Shown: positions 7,498 through 16,948, counted from the stretch's first letter. The stretch: DNA of 64,000 bases from Massilia atriviolacea (GCF_003953935.1 NZ_RXLQ01000003.1:124001-188000), one strand, 5' to 3'. Numbers and translations are program-made. The notes: generated by a model not told the origin, from the letters alone.

Positions 7498-8367
7498 TCA
7501 TTCGCCGGACGGCAGGAACGGCGCCACCATGCCCGCCCACCGGGCTTGCCAGCAGCAGGCATGGCCGAATCCCGGCACCACCGTGACCGGCGGCCGGGCT
7601 CCGGCCGGGAAGCGCGCCGCGTAGGCCACCGGCACCGCCGGCGGCACCACCGTGTCATCGGCGCCGACCCAGTGCTGCTGCGGCACGCGCGCCAGCTGCG
7701 CGGCGTAGTCGGCCGGATTGAGCGAGGCTGCCAGGGGGGACAGGCGCTGCCGGCGTGCCCATTCCACGGTATCGAGATTGGCGGCGACGGTCAGCAGCAG
7801 GGCGACGTCGGCGCGGCGCGCGGCCAGCAGCGCGGCCACGGCGCCGCCGCCCGAATAGCCCACCAATACCAGGCGCCGCGCGCCGGCGCGCTGCATCAAG
7901 CGGTCGAGCGCAGTGTCCATGCTGTCGATGACCTCGGGCCCATAGCGCGCATCGGTCCACAGCGCGCTGCGGCAGGCGGCGGGGAGGGCGCGCGCCTGGA
8001 ACTGGCAGGGCCGCGCCAGGTACGCCACCGCGCCGTGCGGATGGCGCAGCGCCAGTTGCAGCGCCACCGGATGCACAGGCGTGGGATCGGGCGAGATGGT
8101 ATTCGCGTTCAGCCACGCCAGGCCGTCGCCTTCCAGGTAGACCGTTAACGTCGCGGCGGGCTGCGATGCGGGGCTGTAGACGGCAAGGGAAAATTCTCCC
8201 GCCTCCAGCGTGTGGCGTTGCCAGCCGGCTTCTGCGGCCATCGCATCGGCCTGTTGCAAGCGCAGGGTCGGATCGAGCGTTGCACAGCCGCTGTGCATGC
8301 CTGCGACAAGCGCGAGACACAATCGCGCCGCGCGCCTTGCATCAGCCTTGGTCAGGTCTGTTTGCAT
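7498..8367 (-). CDS. Alpha/beta-hydrolase, probable lipoprotein
   Basis: This 289-residue protein has a basic N-terminus and hydrophobic segment ending near GMHSGC, a plausible but imperfect lipobox (Cys about residue 28). The alpha/beta-hydrolase signature GYSGGG supplies the nucleophilic serine, GADDTVVPP the acid, and FGHACCW the histidine, in the expected order. It is probably an envelope-located esterase or lipase; the substrate is unknown. Its start overlaps the end of the HEAT-repeat gene by 16 bp, and the next gene begins 40 bp after its stop. Confidence 0.8.
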   Translation of the reverse strand: MQTDLTKADARRAARLCLALVAGMHSGCATLDPTLRLQQADAMAAEAGWQRHTLEAGEFSLAVYSPASQPAATLTVYLEGDGLAWLNANTISPDPTPVHPVALQLALRHPHGAVAYLARPCQFQARALPAACRSALWTDARYGPEVIDSMDTALDRLMQRAGARRLVLVGYSGGGAVAALLAARRADVALLLTVAANLDTVEWARRQRLSPLAASLNPADYAAQLARVPQQHWVGADDTVVPPAVPVAYAARFPAGARPPVTVVPGFGHACCWQARWAGMVAPFLPSGE

Positions 8368-9737
8368 GCCAGCTCGCGCAGCTCTTCCGATGCGTCGTAC
8401 CGGGCTTCATCTGCGATGTGCGCCGGCAGGCATCCCCATTCCTGTAGCCGCTCTACGGCGCGGCAGCGGCAAATGGTGCAGGGGTTGGTGCGGTAAACCC
8501 ACTGCGCGACCCCGGCCATGGCCGCCGTGCGGACGCTGGCGCAGATATCGAGGGCGTTGCTCCCCAGGGCGTGCGCTTCGTCGCCGTCGACAGATTGGCG
8601 CTCGAGTGCGGAGAGAATCAGCGTTTCGTCACCCGGCTCGAAATTGTGCTCGAACAGCGCGATATCGTCGGCAAACTCGCTGGAAAATCCCGTAGCGCGG
8701 AGCCGTTCGAGGCCCAGTGCGCGCACCTGCGGATCCTTGAGACTGGACAAAGCCAGTACCGCCGCATTGCGTACGTCGGCCGAACTGTGGCTGGCCAGTG
8801 CCCAAACGCGCTCATCGAGGCGCGGCAGCGTCGCATGCCTGAACACCCGCAATAACTGTTTGCATACGTCCGTATCGTCCTGCTCGCGCAAATGGTCGAG
8901 GATGCGATTGAGGTCATCCGTTCCCGCCCAGCGGCCGAACCGGAGGAACAGTCCTCGCTGCGGCGACTCGCCAGTCGATGCCGCGATGATGGACTCGACC
9001 GGATTCTGCCTGATGAACTCTTCGCCATAGCGCCTGGCGTCGATGTCGATTTGCTGGCTGGTGCGCTCGTCCGGCGCATCTCTGGCAATCAACGCCTCCT
9101 GCCTGCCGACATAGGCGGCGATGGCCGGGTCGCCAGCCGCCAGGCGCTCAAGTTCAGCGAACGCTTCGTCGAAGGGAAGGGCGTCGCCGGTCAGTTCTTC
9201 CAGCGAGTGGCACCATGCCTGCGGGTCGTGCTGGAGAAACTGGCCGACGCGCCGCGCCACGTCGATAACGGCGCTCATCCCATCGAGTGCGCACATGGCT
9301 GAGGCGCCAACCACGCCGTCGTCGGACATCGCCTGGTTCCGAACGAACGCGCGCAGGCAGGATGCCGCCTGGAGGTCGCCATCGCTCCCCATCAAGCTGG
9401 CCAAGTGGCATAGCTGTTCGCCGTCGTAGTCGTAGTACTGTCCGCCGGTGCTGCGCGCCAGCGCCGCCAGGATCGCCCCGGCGAATCGCGGGTACGCCGG
9501 CGTCCCCTTGAACAGGCTGTACATCCATTCTGCGCGGCTGCCTTCGCACTGGCGGTCGTATGCCTGGTTCTCGAGGCAGGCGGCCAGCACTATATCCTCA
9601 ACGCCGTCCATGCCATGGTCGCGCAAGTGCATCGCAGCGCAGCCGCGTCCGTGCCTGAGTGCAGTGGCAAACGCCTCGCGGCCGAGTTTTGTAGATTGGA
9701 TAGCGCTCTCCGAAAAAATCGATACGTGTGCGTCCAT
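8352..9737 (-). CDS. HEAT-repeat-like protein
   Basis: This is a 461-residue protein of mostly helical repeats, including VWALASHSSADVRNAAVLALSSL and similar paired helices, as in HEAT or PBS-lyase-type scaffolds. A CxxCxCRAVE cysteine cluster sits near the C-terminus. ATG 9737 follows an untranslated-looking stretch and begins MDAHVSIF; an upstream in-frame start would add 16 residues. Proteins of this architecture often accompany type VI secretion or contractile systems, but no such genes are nearby, so I leave its role open. It is the first gene of the minus-strand run that continues to 3296. Confidence 0.65.
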   Translation of the reverse strand: MDAHVSIFSESAIQSTKLGREAFATALRHGRGCAAMHLRDHGMDGVEDIVLAACLENQAYDRQCEGSRAEWMYSLFKGTPAYPRFAGAILAALARSTGGQYYDYDGEQLCHLASLMGSDGDLQAASCLRAFVRNQAMSDDGVVGASAMCALDGMSAVIDVARRVGQFLQHDPQAWCHSLEELTGDALPFDEAFAELERLAAGDPAIAAYVGRQEALIARDAPDERTSQQIDIDARRYGEEFIRQNPVESIIAASTGESPQRGLFLRFGRWAGTDDLNRILDHLREQDDTDVCKQLLRVFRHATLPRLDERVWALASHSSADVRNAAVLALSSLKDPQVRALGLERLRATGFSSEFADDIALFEHNFEPGDETLILSALERQSVDGDEAHALGSNALDICASVRTAAMAGVAQWVYRTNPCTICRCRAVERLQEWGCLPAHIADEARYDASEELRELACKQT

Positions 9738-9858
9738 TGTAAGCCACGTCCGTGCGGCGCCACCTTTGGTAGCGCCAGGCGACACCTGTACGGAAGCGGT
9801 TGGCCGCCGTCCGCGCCACGGGAATAATCATCCGCATCGACTTCCCTGAGAACCTGCC

Positions 9859-11289
9859 ATGAACCACTCCAACGATTTCCCCTTGGTGAACGATGTCCAT
9901 TCCGGCCTGAACGCCACCCGCGTGGCGGAGATCATCGCGCCGCGCAACGTGGCCGGCATCGGCGCGGCGCTCGCCCACGCCGCCGAACACGATCTGCCGG
10001 TAGCCATTTGCGGGGCGCGCCATGCGATGGGCGGCCAGCAGTTCGGCCACGCGGCGCTGCTGCTCGACATGCGGCACATGAACCGCGTACTCGACTTCGA
10101 CAACGTGAATGGCCTGATCGAGGTGGAGGGCGGCATCCAGTGGCCGGCGCTGATCGACTACCTGGAGGCCGCCCCGCAGGACGGTGCGCAGCGCTGGAGC
10201 ATCCGCCAGAAGCAGACCGGCGCCGACGCGCTCACCCTGGGCGGCTGCCTGTCGGCCAATGTGCATGGACGCGGCCTGCGCATGGCGCCCTTCATCGCCG
10301 ACGTCGAAGCGTTCAAGCTGGTCGACGCCAACGGCACGCCGCACCTGTGCAGCCGCCAGCGCAATCCGCACCTGTTCAGCCTCGCCGTCGGCGGCTACGG
10401 CCTGTTCGGGGTGATCGCCAGCGTCACCCTGCGCCTGGCGCCACGCCGAAAAATGCGGCGCGACGTCAGCGTGATCGGGCTCGACGACCTGCCGGCCGCC
10501 TTCCAGCAGCGCATCGACGCCGGCTATGTCTACGGCGACTTCCAGTTCGCGATCGACCCGGCCGGCAACGACTTCCTGCGGCGCGGCGTGTTCTCCTGCT
10601 ACCTGCCGGTGGACGATGCGACCCCGGTCGATGCCAGCGGCAAGGACCTGTCGGAACAGGACTGGCGCGACCTGCTCGCACTGGCCCACACCCACAAGAC
10701 GGACGCCTTTGCCCGCTACGCGGCGCACTACCTGTCCACCGACGGCCAGGTGGCCTGGAGCGACCGGCTCCAGCAAACCATCTATCCGGACGGCTACCAC
10801 CGCGCCATCGACGACCGGCTGGGACACTGCGGCTCGGAGATGATTGGCGAACTCTATGTGCCGCGCGAGCGCCTGTGCGACTTCATGCACGAGGCGGCGG
10901 CCGATTTTAGGCGCCATGGCGTGGATGTGATCTACGGGACCATCCGCCTGATCGAAGCGGACCGCGAAAGCTACCTGCCGTGGGCGCGCCAGGCCTGTGC
11001 CTGCGTGATTTTCAACCTGCACACGGAGCATACCGTGCACGGCATCGAAGCGAGCAATGCCGCCTTCCGGCGCCTGATCGACCTGGCGATCGCGCGCGGC
11101 GGCAGCTACTATCTGACGTATGCGGCAGCGGCCAGCCTGCGCCAGGTGCGGGCCTGCCACCCGAATTTTGCCGCGTTCCTCGAATGGAAACGGCGTCTCG
11201 ACCCGCAGCAGCGATTCCAGAGCAACTGGTACCGCCACTACCGCGACCTGTTCGCCGCGGAGGAAGAGACGCCAAAGGCCCTGGCTTAA
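9859..11289 (+). CDS. FAD-linked oxidase (PCMH-type)
   Basis: This 476-residue flavoprotein has an FAD-binding type 4 (PCMH) N-terminal half: CGARHAMGGQQ at about residues 52-62, where the histidine is a candidate covalent FAD site, then GGCLSANVHGRG and GGYGLFGVI. The C-terminal half resembles sugar-lactone or alditol oxidase caps and ends with FQSNWYRHYRDLF. Family members oxidise secondary alcohols, lactones or similar substrates using O2 or another acceptor. No signal peptide is visible. The gene stands alone, and its stop overlaps the convergent gene by 4 bp. Confidence 0.85.
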   Translation: MNHSNDFPLVNDVHSGLNATRVAEIIAPRNVAGIGAALAHAAEHDLPVAICGARHAMGGQQFGHAALLLDMRHMNRVLDFDNVNGLIEVEGGIQWPALIDYLEAAPQDGAQRWSIRQKQTGADALTLGGCLSANVHGRGLRMAPFIADVEAFKLVDANGTPHLCSRQRNPHLFSLAVGGYGLFGVIASVTLRLAPRRKMRRDVSVIGLDDLPAAFQQRIDAGYVYGDFQFAIDPAGNDFLRRGVFSCYLPVDDATPVDASGKDLSEQDWRDLLALAHTHKTDAFARYAAHYLSTDGQVAWSDRLQQTIYPDGYHRAIDDRLGHCGSEMIGELYVPRERLCDFMHEAAADFRRHGVDVIYGTIRLIEADRESYLPWARQACACVIFNLHTEHTVHGIEASNAAFRRLIDLAIARGGSYYLTYAAAASLRQVRACHPNFAAFLEWKRRLDPQQRFQSNWYRHYRDLFAAEEETPKALA

Positions 11290-11810
11290 CGGGCAGGGCA
11301 AGCGCCGTAGTTGACCGCCTGCTTCGACGGATAAGCGGCGACCGGGCCGATCTTATTGGTGACATCGGTGATGCTCAGGTCGTTCCAGCTGACGCTTTGC
11401 ACCACCAGTTTCATCGGGCCGGGGCAGGGGTTGTGTTTCGGCTTCGGCGCTTTCAGCGTGATGCAGGCCGATACGGTACCGTGCTTGTCCGGCGAGTAGG
11501 TCGCCGAGGCGGTGACGGTTTGCTTCAGAGAAGTGTCCTGGCCTTTCGGGCAGTTGCCGCCGGGGTTAAGGCAGGCAAACGATGCCGTGACGTTGCCCTT
11601 GGCAAGGTAGGAGACTGCCTTGTCTTTCTTCAGCCCGGTTTCTTTGAAGCATATTTTCACGTCGCCGCTTTTGGGGTCGATCGACGACGTGACTTTGCCG
11701 GAGAACTGTGGTCCGGAGGGGTGCTGGGTGGCCTGGGCCGCACCGGCTGCGCATAACAGCGCACCGCATACTGCCAGCGTGCTTGCGCACTGCTTGATTG
11801 ATCGTTTCAT
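11286..11810 (-). CDS. Secreted hypothetical protein
   Basis: This 174-residue protein has a clear Sec signal peptide (basic MKRSIKQC, hydrophobic core, cleavage near AQA at residues 25-27). The mature part is beta-rich, lysine-rich and has several cysteines in likely pairs (CFKE, ACLNPGGNC, CITL, NPCPG, GAC at the end). No family was recognised. It is monocistronic and convergent with the FAD oxidase gene. Confidence 0.7.
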   Translation of the reverse strand: MKRSIKQCASTLAVCGALLCAAGAAQATQHPSGPQFSGKVTSSIDPKSGDVKICFKETGLKKDKAVSYLAKGNVTASFACLNPGGNCPKGQDTSLKQTVTASATYSPDKHGTVSACITLKAPKPKHNPCPGPMKLVVQSVSWNDLSITDVTNKIGPVAAYPSKQAVNYGACPAR

Positions 11811-12000
11811 GGTAATGCCCCTTAAAAGTCCCGCTGTGAGTACTGCTTACGGCTACCTCGCGCAGACGTTTCTGACGACCAATCGATCGGTCAGGGCGTT
11901 GATGCGCACTCTCAGGGTAGGCCGCCGGGACGGGTGACCTTTGTGCTGACGCAGACCTTCCGGTTGATTCAGACGAGCGAAAGCGCAGGGGCGGGGCAGT

Positions 12001-12480
12001 CTATTTCAGGTAGACACCTCCACACACGACCACATCGTCGTGCGGCTGGCAATACATGGCCTTCGGCTCGGTTTTCTTGCTCACCGGATTGGTGAATTTG
12101 TATTCCTGCCAGAACGGCGCCTTCTTGCGCGCCAGTTCCAGGCGCTCGCGCACGAATTCCTTGCCGTCCACATCCTTGATGTCCATGAGATTACGATTGA
12201 TCATCTTGAGATTGGCGCCGTGTGCGCGCACCACGCCGTCGGTGCCGTACACGGTGATGTAGAGGTCGCGGTCGGTGAACGGGCCATCCTTGCGGTTGAC
12301 CTCGGCATAACTCTTTTCCCTGCCGTTGGCCTTCATGTAGGCGATGGTCTTTTTCACCATCGCCTCGGCTTCGGCCTTGGTGACGAAGTCCTCGGCGGAG
12401 GCGGCGGCGGGCAGGGCAAACGCACAGGATAGTATCAGCGGCAATATCGTGCGTGCACGCAAGGCTTGGACGATGTACAT
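12001..12480 (-). CDS. Periplasmic single Cache-domain protein
   Basis: This 159-residue protein has a signal peptide ending around ASA (residues 28-30), then a single Cache-like ligand-binding domain. The sequence around KKTIAYMKANG, DLYITVYGTDGVVRAHG and LMDIKDVDGKEFVRE matches Cache domains of the Cache_2/sCache type. ATG 12480 is supported by AGGAG a few bases upstream. No transmembrane or signalling domain follows, so it is probably a free periplasmic sensor or ligand-binding protein, as seen for proteins paired with cytochrome or chemotaxis systems. Confidence 0.8.
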   Translation of the reverse strand: MYIVQALRARTILPLILSCAFALPAAASAEDFVTKAEAEAMVKKTIAYMKANGREKSYAEVNRKDGPFTDRDLYITVYGTDGVVRAHGANLKMINRNLMDIKDVDGKEFVRERLELARKKAPFWQEYKFTNPVSKKTEPKAMYCQPHDDVVVCGGVYLK

Positions 12481-12756
12481 TGAAGCTCCTTGGAAAGCGC
12501 GCCCGGGTGGCGCAAGGTTCACGCTAGCACCCGTGCGGGTGCGGCGGTACACGCTACACTGCTAGTGTCCCGAGTCAGAAATTCCTTGAATAAATATGAC
12601 GACAATCGCACCGGTACTGCGTCGCACATGCCCGCCAGGCCTTGGCCTGCCTGCGTTTTGTTCCTTGTCTCGGTACGATGTCGCCATATTTCATCATCAA
12701 GCAATTTCCGGCTCAGGACCCTGCTTGCCAACCGAGCCATCGCATTGAAAGCCCTC

Positions 12757-13344
12757 ATGAACATCTGCCTGCGCGTATTGACGATGACGTTCCTGGCCTG
12801 CATGGCCTTTCCGGCCGCGCGCGCGGCCGACGACCAGGCTTTCTGGGGCTTGCTCAAGGAAGGCGGCAAGGTGGTGCTGATGCGCCATGCGCAGACCGAT
12901 GCCGGCATCGGCGACCCGCCCGGCTTCGTGCTGGAACAGTGCGGCACCCAGCGCAACCTGTCGGCGCAGGGCCGGAGCCGCGCGGTGCGCACCGGCGCGC
13001 GCTTTCGCCAGCATGGCGTGGCGCTCGCCGAAGTGCTGTCGAGCCGCTGGTGCCGCTGCCTCGACACCGCGCGCCTGGCCTTCGGCAGGGTGACGCCATC
13101 GGCGATGCTCGACTCGGTGTTCGACCAGTACGCCCCGAGCGAGGCCGCCAGGACGCGCGAGCTGATGACCTGGCTGGCCGCCCGCGTACGCCCGGGCAGC
13201 CGCGCCAACGTGGTGCTGGTCACGCATGCGGTCAATATCGAGGCCCTGGCCGGCGTCTCGCTGGCTTCGGGCGAAATGGCGGTCGCCACGCTCGACGGCC
13301 CGCGCAAGCTCAAGGTGCTGGCGCGGGCCACGCCGGGCAGTTAG
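12757..13344 (+). CDS. Exported histidine phosphatase family protein
   Basis: This 195-residue protein has an N-terminal signal peptide (cleavage near ARAA) and a histidine phosphatase (SixA/phosphoglycerate mutase-like) fold. The catalytic motif appears as LMRHAQTD, the second histidine as VTHAVN, and a conserved SSRWCRCLDTA region follows the first core. The start at ATG 12757 is chosen to give a proper signal sequence. Its location suggests a periplasmic phosphatase. Its stop overlaps the end of the convergent metallophosphoesterase gene by 4 bp. Confidence 0.85.
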   Translation: MNICLRVLTMTFLACMAFPAARAADDQAFWGLLKEGGKVVLMRHAQTDAGIGDPPGFVLEQCGTQRNLSAQGRSRAVRTGARFRQHGVALAEVLSSRWCRCLDTARLAFGRVTPSAMLDSVFDQYAPSEAARTRELMTWLAARVRPGSRANVVLVTHAVNIEALAGVSLASGEMAVATLDGPRKLKVLARATPGS

Positions 13345-15521
13345 TTGAAGCTCAAGCCGCCGGGGTTGGCGTTGGTGAGCGTCTTCGCCTTCAGGTTCAC
13401 CGTGAAGTGGTCGCTCGGCTTGGCCGATCCGAGGCCCTTGAAGATCGAGAAAACCTGCTTGAACTGATCCTGGAACAGTACGTGGACCGGGTTCTGGTCG
13501 GACGGCTGGGCGCCGACCTTGAGCACGGCCGCCGGCGCGGCCGGGAAGGCCGACATCAGCACCTTGTACATGCGCACCCGCTCCGCGCCCATGTCGCGCA
13601 GGGCCAGTTCGCCCGCGTACACGGTGCGGTGGAAGTCGCCATGGAAGTCATAGGCGGTGACGCTGGCAAAGTCGTCCAGCTTCAGGCCGGCCGCGGCGGC
13701 CAGCTTGCCCGCGCGGACGGTGGCGTCGGCCCAGTCGGCGGCCAGCTGGCTTGCCGGCGCCGGCGTACCGGCCGGCGTGCCCTTGGCCGCGCACGATGCG
13801 CCGATCGGCACGATGCCCGGCGCGTCCTTGAGCTGCGCCAGCGTGACCTTGGTGTCGAGCTGCGACAGGATCAGCATCTGTTTTGCGTTCAGCGTGGTCG
13901 CCGCTTCCTTCATCTCGCACGGCCAGTATTCGTCCATGAAGCGCAGGCGCGACAGCTCGCCGAAATAGTAGCGCGTGAATTCGCCGTACGACCGGGTGTC
14001 GAGGATGGCGTGGTTCCAGCGTTTCTTGATATCCGCCTCGGCGCTGCTGCCCTGCAGGTAGGCGTACTCGCTCTCGTAGAGCGGAAACAGCTCGTTAAAA
14101 CGCGGTACGTTGTTCAGGGCGACCGTGGTCACGTCGACCGTGTCGGCATCCTTGTAGGTGACGACCTTGTACGAGGCGCCGTACACCGCCAGCGAGGGCG
14201 ACTGCACGTTGACCAGGAAGTTACCCGCCGCATCCTGGTAATCGTTGGTGCCGTTGAAGTGCATATGGCCGCCCACGTGCAGGCGCAGGCCGGCGGCCGC
14301 CAGCGCCGCCGTGGTGGCCGCCGCCGGCACGCGCGCGGTCTGGAATGCGCCCGGCTTGAACACCGCCTTCATGGCGTCGGTCTGGTTGGCGTAGAAATCC
14401 ATGGTCGGATAATGCGAGAAGGCCATCAGCTGCTTGCCTTCGGCCCTGGCGCGCGCGGTGACCGACTTGATCCACTCCGTCTGGTGGCGCTTGTGCGTGA
14501 GGACCTTGTTCCAGCCCGCGTTGCCGGCGCCGTCGAAGCCCTTGAACGCCTTTGGATTGGCCGGATTGAACGATGCGTTCGGGATGAACACGTTGGCGTC
14601 GATCGACAGCAGCCACAAACCCCTGACCGGTTCGACCAGATAGCTCGAATCGATGATGTCGCTGCATTTGGTATACGGCTTGCCGAGTGCCTTTTCGCCC
14701 TCGGCCCGGTAGATGCCGCCTTCGCCCTCGGCGCACATTTCGAACTGGCGGTTGCGCACATCGCCGCTGACCATCGCCTCGGCGTAGCTGTATTTGCCGC
14801 CCGGGTACTTGCTGAACGGGGTTTCCCAGTGCAAGTCGGCCTTGTTCGGCATGTAGCCGAAATCGGCCAGTTGCGCGATCAGTCGTTCGTAGCCCATTTC
14901 CAGCAGCTCGTTGGTGCAGATCACGCTCGGGTCCTTGGCCTTGCAGGCCGCGTTTCCGGTGGCGAACACCTTCTGCTCCTTGCCGTCCCTGGTGAGGAAG
15001 TCGCTCTTGCCGGCTTCGTCATCGTCGTACGGTTCGTTGGGGTCGTGGTTGCCCGGTGCGATAAAGAAGCGCATGCCCTTGGCCTGGTATTCGTGCAGGA
15101 TGGCGCTGATGCCGTTGATGTTGATCGGCTGCGCATCGTCCGAATAATCGCCCGGCAGCGCGACCAGGCGGATGCCTTTTGCGAAGGCGTCGTCCAGCGC
15201 GGCGCGGAAGGCGAAGTAGTTTTCGTTGAACAGGCGCGTCGAGGTGAGCTGCGCATACATGGTGCGGATGGTGGCGTTCTTGCCGTCCTTGGTCGGGATG
15301 CCGCTGAACTGCGCGTTCTTGAAGTCGCCGTACACGTCCTCGAAGTGCACGTCGGTCATGAAGGCGACGCTGGGCATCGCGGCAGGCGCTTCGACCGGTG
15401 GCGCCACAGGCGCGGGCGCCGGCGCGGCGGCCGGTTCGTCGTCACTGCTGCAGGCGGCCAGCAGCAACAGCGAGGCGGCGGCCAGGCCCAGCGACGGGCG
15501 AACGTAGGGTGTGATTCTCAT
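13341..15521 (-). CDS. Lipoprotein metallophosphoesterase (calcineurin-like)
   Basis: This is a 726-residue lipoprotein whose signal ends in LLLAACSS (lipobox Cys at about residue 24), followed by an Ala/Pro linker. The calcineurin-like metal-binding motifs occur in order: MTDVHFED, GDYSDD, GNHDPNE, FSHYP and GGHMHF. The long C-terminal half holds beta-strands and additional cysteines with no recognised domain. It is likely a cell-surface or periplasmic phosphodiesterase/phosphatase. ATG 15521 has GGAG upstream. The gene is divergent from the endopeptidase gene at 15690 and convergent with the histidine phosphatase. Confidence 0.85.
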   Translation of the reverse strand: MRITPYVRPSLGLAAASLLLLAACSSDDEPAAAPAPAPVAPPVEAPAAMPSVAFMTDVHFEDVYGDFKNAQFSGIPTKDGKNATIRTMYAQLTSTRLFNENYFAFRAALDDAFAKGIRLVALPGDYSDDAQPININGISAILHEYQAKGMRFFIAPGNHDPNEPYDDDEAGKSDFLTRDGKEQKVFATGNAACKAKDPSVICTNELLEMGYERLIAQLADFGYMPNKADLHWETPFSKYPGGKYSYAEAMVSGDVRNRQFEMCAEGEGGIYRAEGEKALGKPYTKCSDIIDSSYLVEPVRGLWLLSIDANVFIPNASFNPANPKAFKGFDGAGNAGWNKVLTHKRHQTEWIKSVTARARAEGKQLMAFSHYPTMDFYANQTDAMKAVFKPGAFQTARVPAAATTAALAAAGLRLHVGGHMHFNGTNDYQDAAGNFLVNVQSPSLAVYGASYKVVTYKDADTVDVTTVALNNVPRFNELFPLYESEYAYLQGSSAEADIKKRWNHAILDTRSYGEFTRYYFGELSRLRFMDEYWPCEMKEAATTLNAKQMLILSQLDTKVTLAQLKDAPGIVPIGASCAAKGTPAGTPAPASQLAADWADATVRAGKLAAAAGLKLDDFASVTAYDFHGDFHRTVYAGELALRDMGAERVRMYKVLMSAFPAAPAAVLKVGAQPSDQNPVHVLFQDQFKQVFSIFKGLGSAKPSDHFTVNLKAKTLTNANPGGLSFN

Positions 15522-15689
15522 GCATCGACTCCAGCAATCCGGCGCGCGGCCGGGCGGGGTGGGGAAGCGCGCATTCTTGCATCGCAAAATGACCTGTTCA
15601 TGACAGCCGCCTTGCGCAAGGACGCGCGATGCGCAAGAATGGATCTCCTTCAACCACGATGCCGGCGCCCTGCGTATCGGTTCCGGTCC

Positions 15690-16442
15690 ATGTTCCGTCC
15701 CATGTTCCGTCCAGCTCTCGCTGTATTTATCAGATCGGCGCGCGCCATCGCGCTGCTGGCGTTCGGCGCGGCCGCCATGGGCGCGCATGCGGCGCCGGCC
15801 AGCCAGTGCTACGGTGGCGTGAGCAAGGGAAGGCTCGCAGGCGGCGTCAGGCTGCCGGTGGCGGGGCCGAATTTTTCCGCCTACAGCGCCGAGGCCATTG
15901 CCGCCGGCCGCACCCATGTGCATGCGACGGTGGCGCGCATCATGGCGCACGCGTATGCGGGCGCGCTCGTGCCGCTGCCGTCGGCCAGGTTTGTGTATGG
16001 CGAGACCGGCATGGCCAATGGCGGGCCGTTCGCGCCGCACAAGACCCACCAGAACGGGCTGTCGGTCGACTTTTTTGTCCCGGTGCGCGACGCGCGCGGT
16101 GCGGCGGCGTTACCGGCCAGCGCGCAAAACCGCTACGGCTACGACATCGAATTCGATGCCGATGGCCGCTACCAGGGCTACCGCATCGATTTTGCCGCCT
16201 ACGCCGAGCACCTGTACCAGCTCGACCTGGCCGCCAGGGCGCACGGCGCGGCGCTGGCGCTGGTGATCGTCGATCCGCGCTACATGCCGGCGCTGCTGTC
16301 CAGCGCGCGCGGACCGTGGCTGCGCAAGCACATTCCGTTCATGCGCGCCAGGCCCTGGGTGCGCCACGACGAGCATTACCACGTCGACTTCAAGCTCGCC
16401 TGCGCGCCGCTGCACGCCGCGCCCGCCGGAGGCAGGCGTTGA
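15690..16442 (+). CDS. Penicillin-insensitive murein endopeptidase-like protein (MepA type)
   Basis: This roughly 250-residue exported protein has a signal peptide ending near AHA-AP. The zinc-peptidase motifs KTHQNGLSVDFF (H-x-x-x-G-x-x-x-D) and RHDEHYHVDF (HxH) match the LAS/M74-type MepA endopeptidases that cut D-Ala-mDAP cross-links. No ribosome site clearly decides the start: ATG 15690 gives the most natural signal peptide, with 15639 and 15702 as alternatives. The stop lies 22 bp before the repeat array. Confidence 0.78.
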   Translation: MFRPMFRPALAVFIRSARAIALLAFGAAAMGAHAAPASQCYGGVSKGRLAGGVRLPVAGPNFSAYSAEAIAAGRTHVHATVARIMAHAYAGALVPLPSARFVYGETGMANGGPFAPHKTHQNGLSVDFFVPVRDARGAAALPASAQNRYGYDIEFDADGRYQGYRIDFAAYAEHLYQLDLAARAHGAALALVIVDPRYMPALLSSARGPWLRKHIPFMRARPWVRHDEHYHVDFKLACAPLHAAPAGGRR

Positions 16443-16463
16443 CATCGGCTCTGCCGCGCCACA

Positions 16464-16765
16464 TGTCCACTCCGGTGCCAGGTCTTGTCCACTCCGGTGC
16501 CAGGTCTGACTTTCGGACACGACCCCAGCAGTAGTGCGATGTGAATTTCATCACTTGTCCACTCCGGTGCCAGGTCTGACTTTCGGACACGACCCCAGCA
16601 GTAGTGCGATGTGAATTTCATCACTTGTCCACTCCGGTGCCAGGTCTGACTTTCGGACACGACCCCAGCAGTAGTGCGATGTGAATTTCATCACTTGTCC
16701 ACTCCGGTGCCAGGTCTGACTTTCGGACACGACCCCAGCAGTAGTGCGATGTGAATTTCATCACT
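16464..16765. repeat. Tandem repeat array, four 70-bp units plus a 22-bp truncated unit
   Basis: A 22-bp truncated copy (16464-16485) is followed by four apparently identical 70-bp direct repeats at 16486-16555, 16556-16625, 16626-16695 and 16696-16765. Each unit begins TGTCCACTCCGGTGCC, has a central CAGGTCTGAC and GGACACG, and ends with GATGTGAATTTCATCACT. TGTCC near the start and GGACA in the middle are complementary, so each core could fold. There is no variable spacer, so this is not CRISPR. The same core is found at 62192-62615. It looks like a REP-like intergenic element amplified in place. Confidence 0.92.
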
Positions 16766-16814
16766 CGCCGGGTGACATGGGAATGCCATCGTGGCAACGT
16801 CATTGTTCAGGTCG

Positions 16815-16846
16815 TATCCGAAGTCAGGCCTGACACCGGATGGGAC
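16815..16846 (-). repeat. Diverged inverted copy of the repeat core
   Basis: The segment starting TATCCGAAGTCAGG aligns with the reverse complement of the repeat core (TGTCCGATTGTCAGACCTGG and onward to the GGAC end) with a few substitutions and a one-base gap. It lies about 50 bp after the tandem array in opposite orientation, giving the locus the same forward-then-inverted layout as the array at 62.2-62.6 kb. The rest of 16847-17024 holds the yfaA upstream region and nothing else I could identify. Confidence 0.6.
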
Positions 16847-16948
16847 CGACGGCGGATGACGGCAGCGGGTGTGTTTGCTCACAAGTTGTCGCCATAAACT
16901 CACGGCACGGCGCCAATCCCTCGCCTATCGGAATGTTTACTTTCTTCC

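Noticed and set aside
12642-16442. A 1266-codon plus-strand frame running through the metallophosphoesterase region
   Set aside because: Only its last part (from 15690) is a real gene, the endopeptidase. The rest is antisense to the lipoprotein metallophosphoesterase.
16464-16765. Regular repeats considered as a CRISPR array
   Set aside because: The whole 70-bp period is identical between copies, so there are no distinct spacers, and no cas genes are present.
16376-16903. Several short open frames inside the 70-bp repeat array on the minus strand
   Set aside because: They repeat the same peptide because the DNA repeats; no ribosome sites or homologous domain, so not genes.
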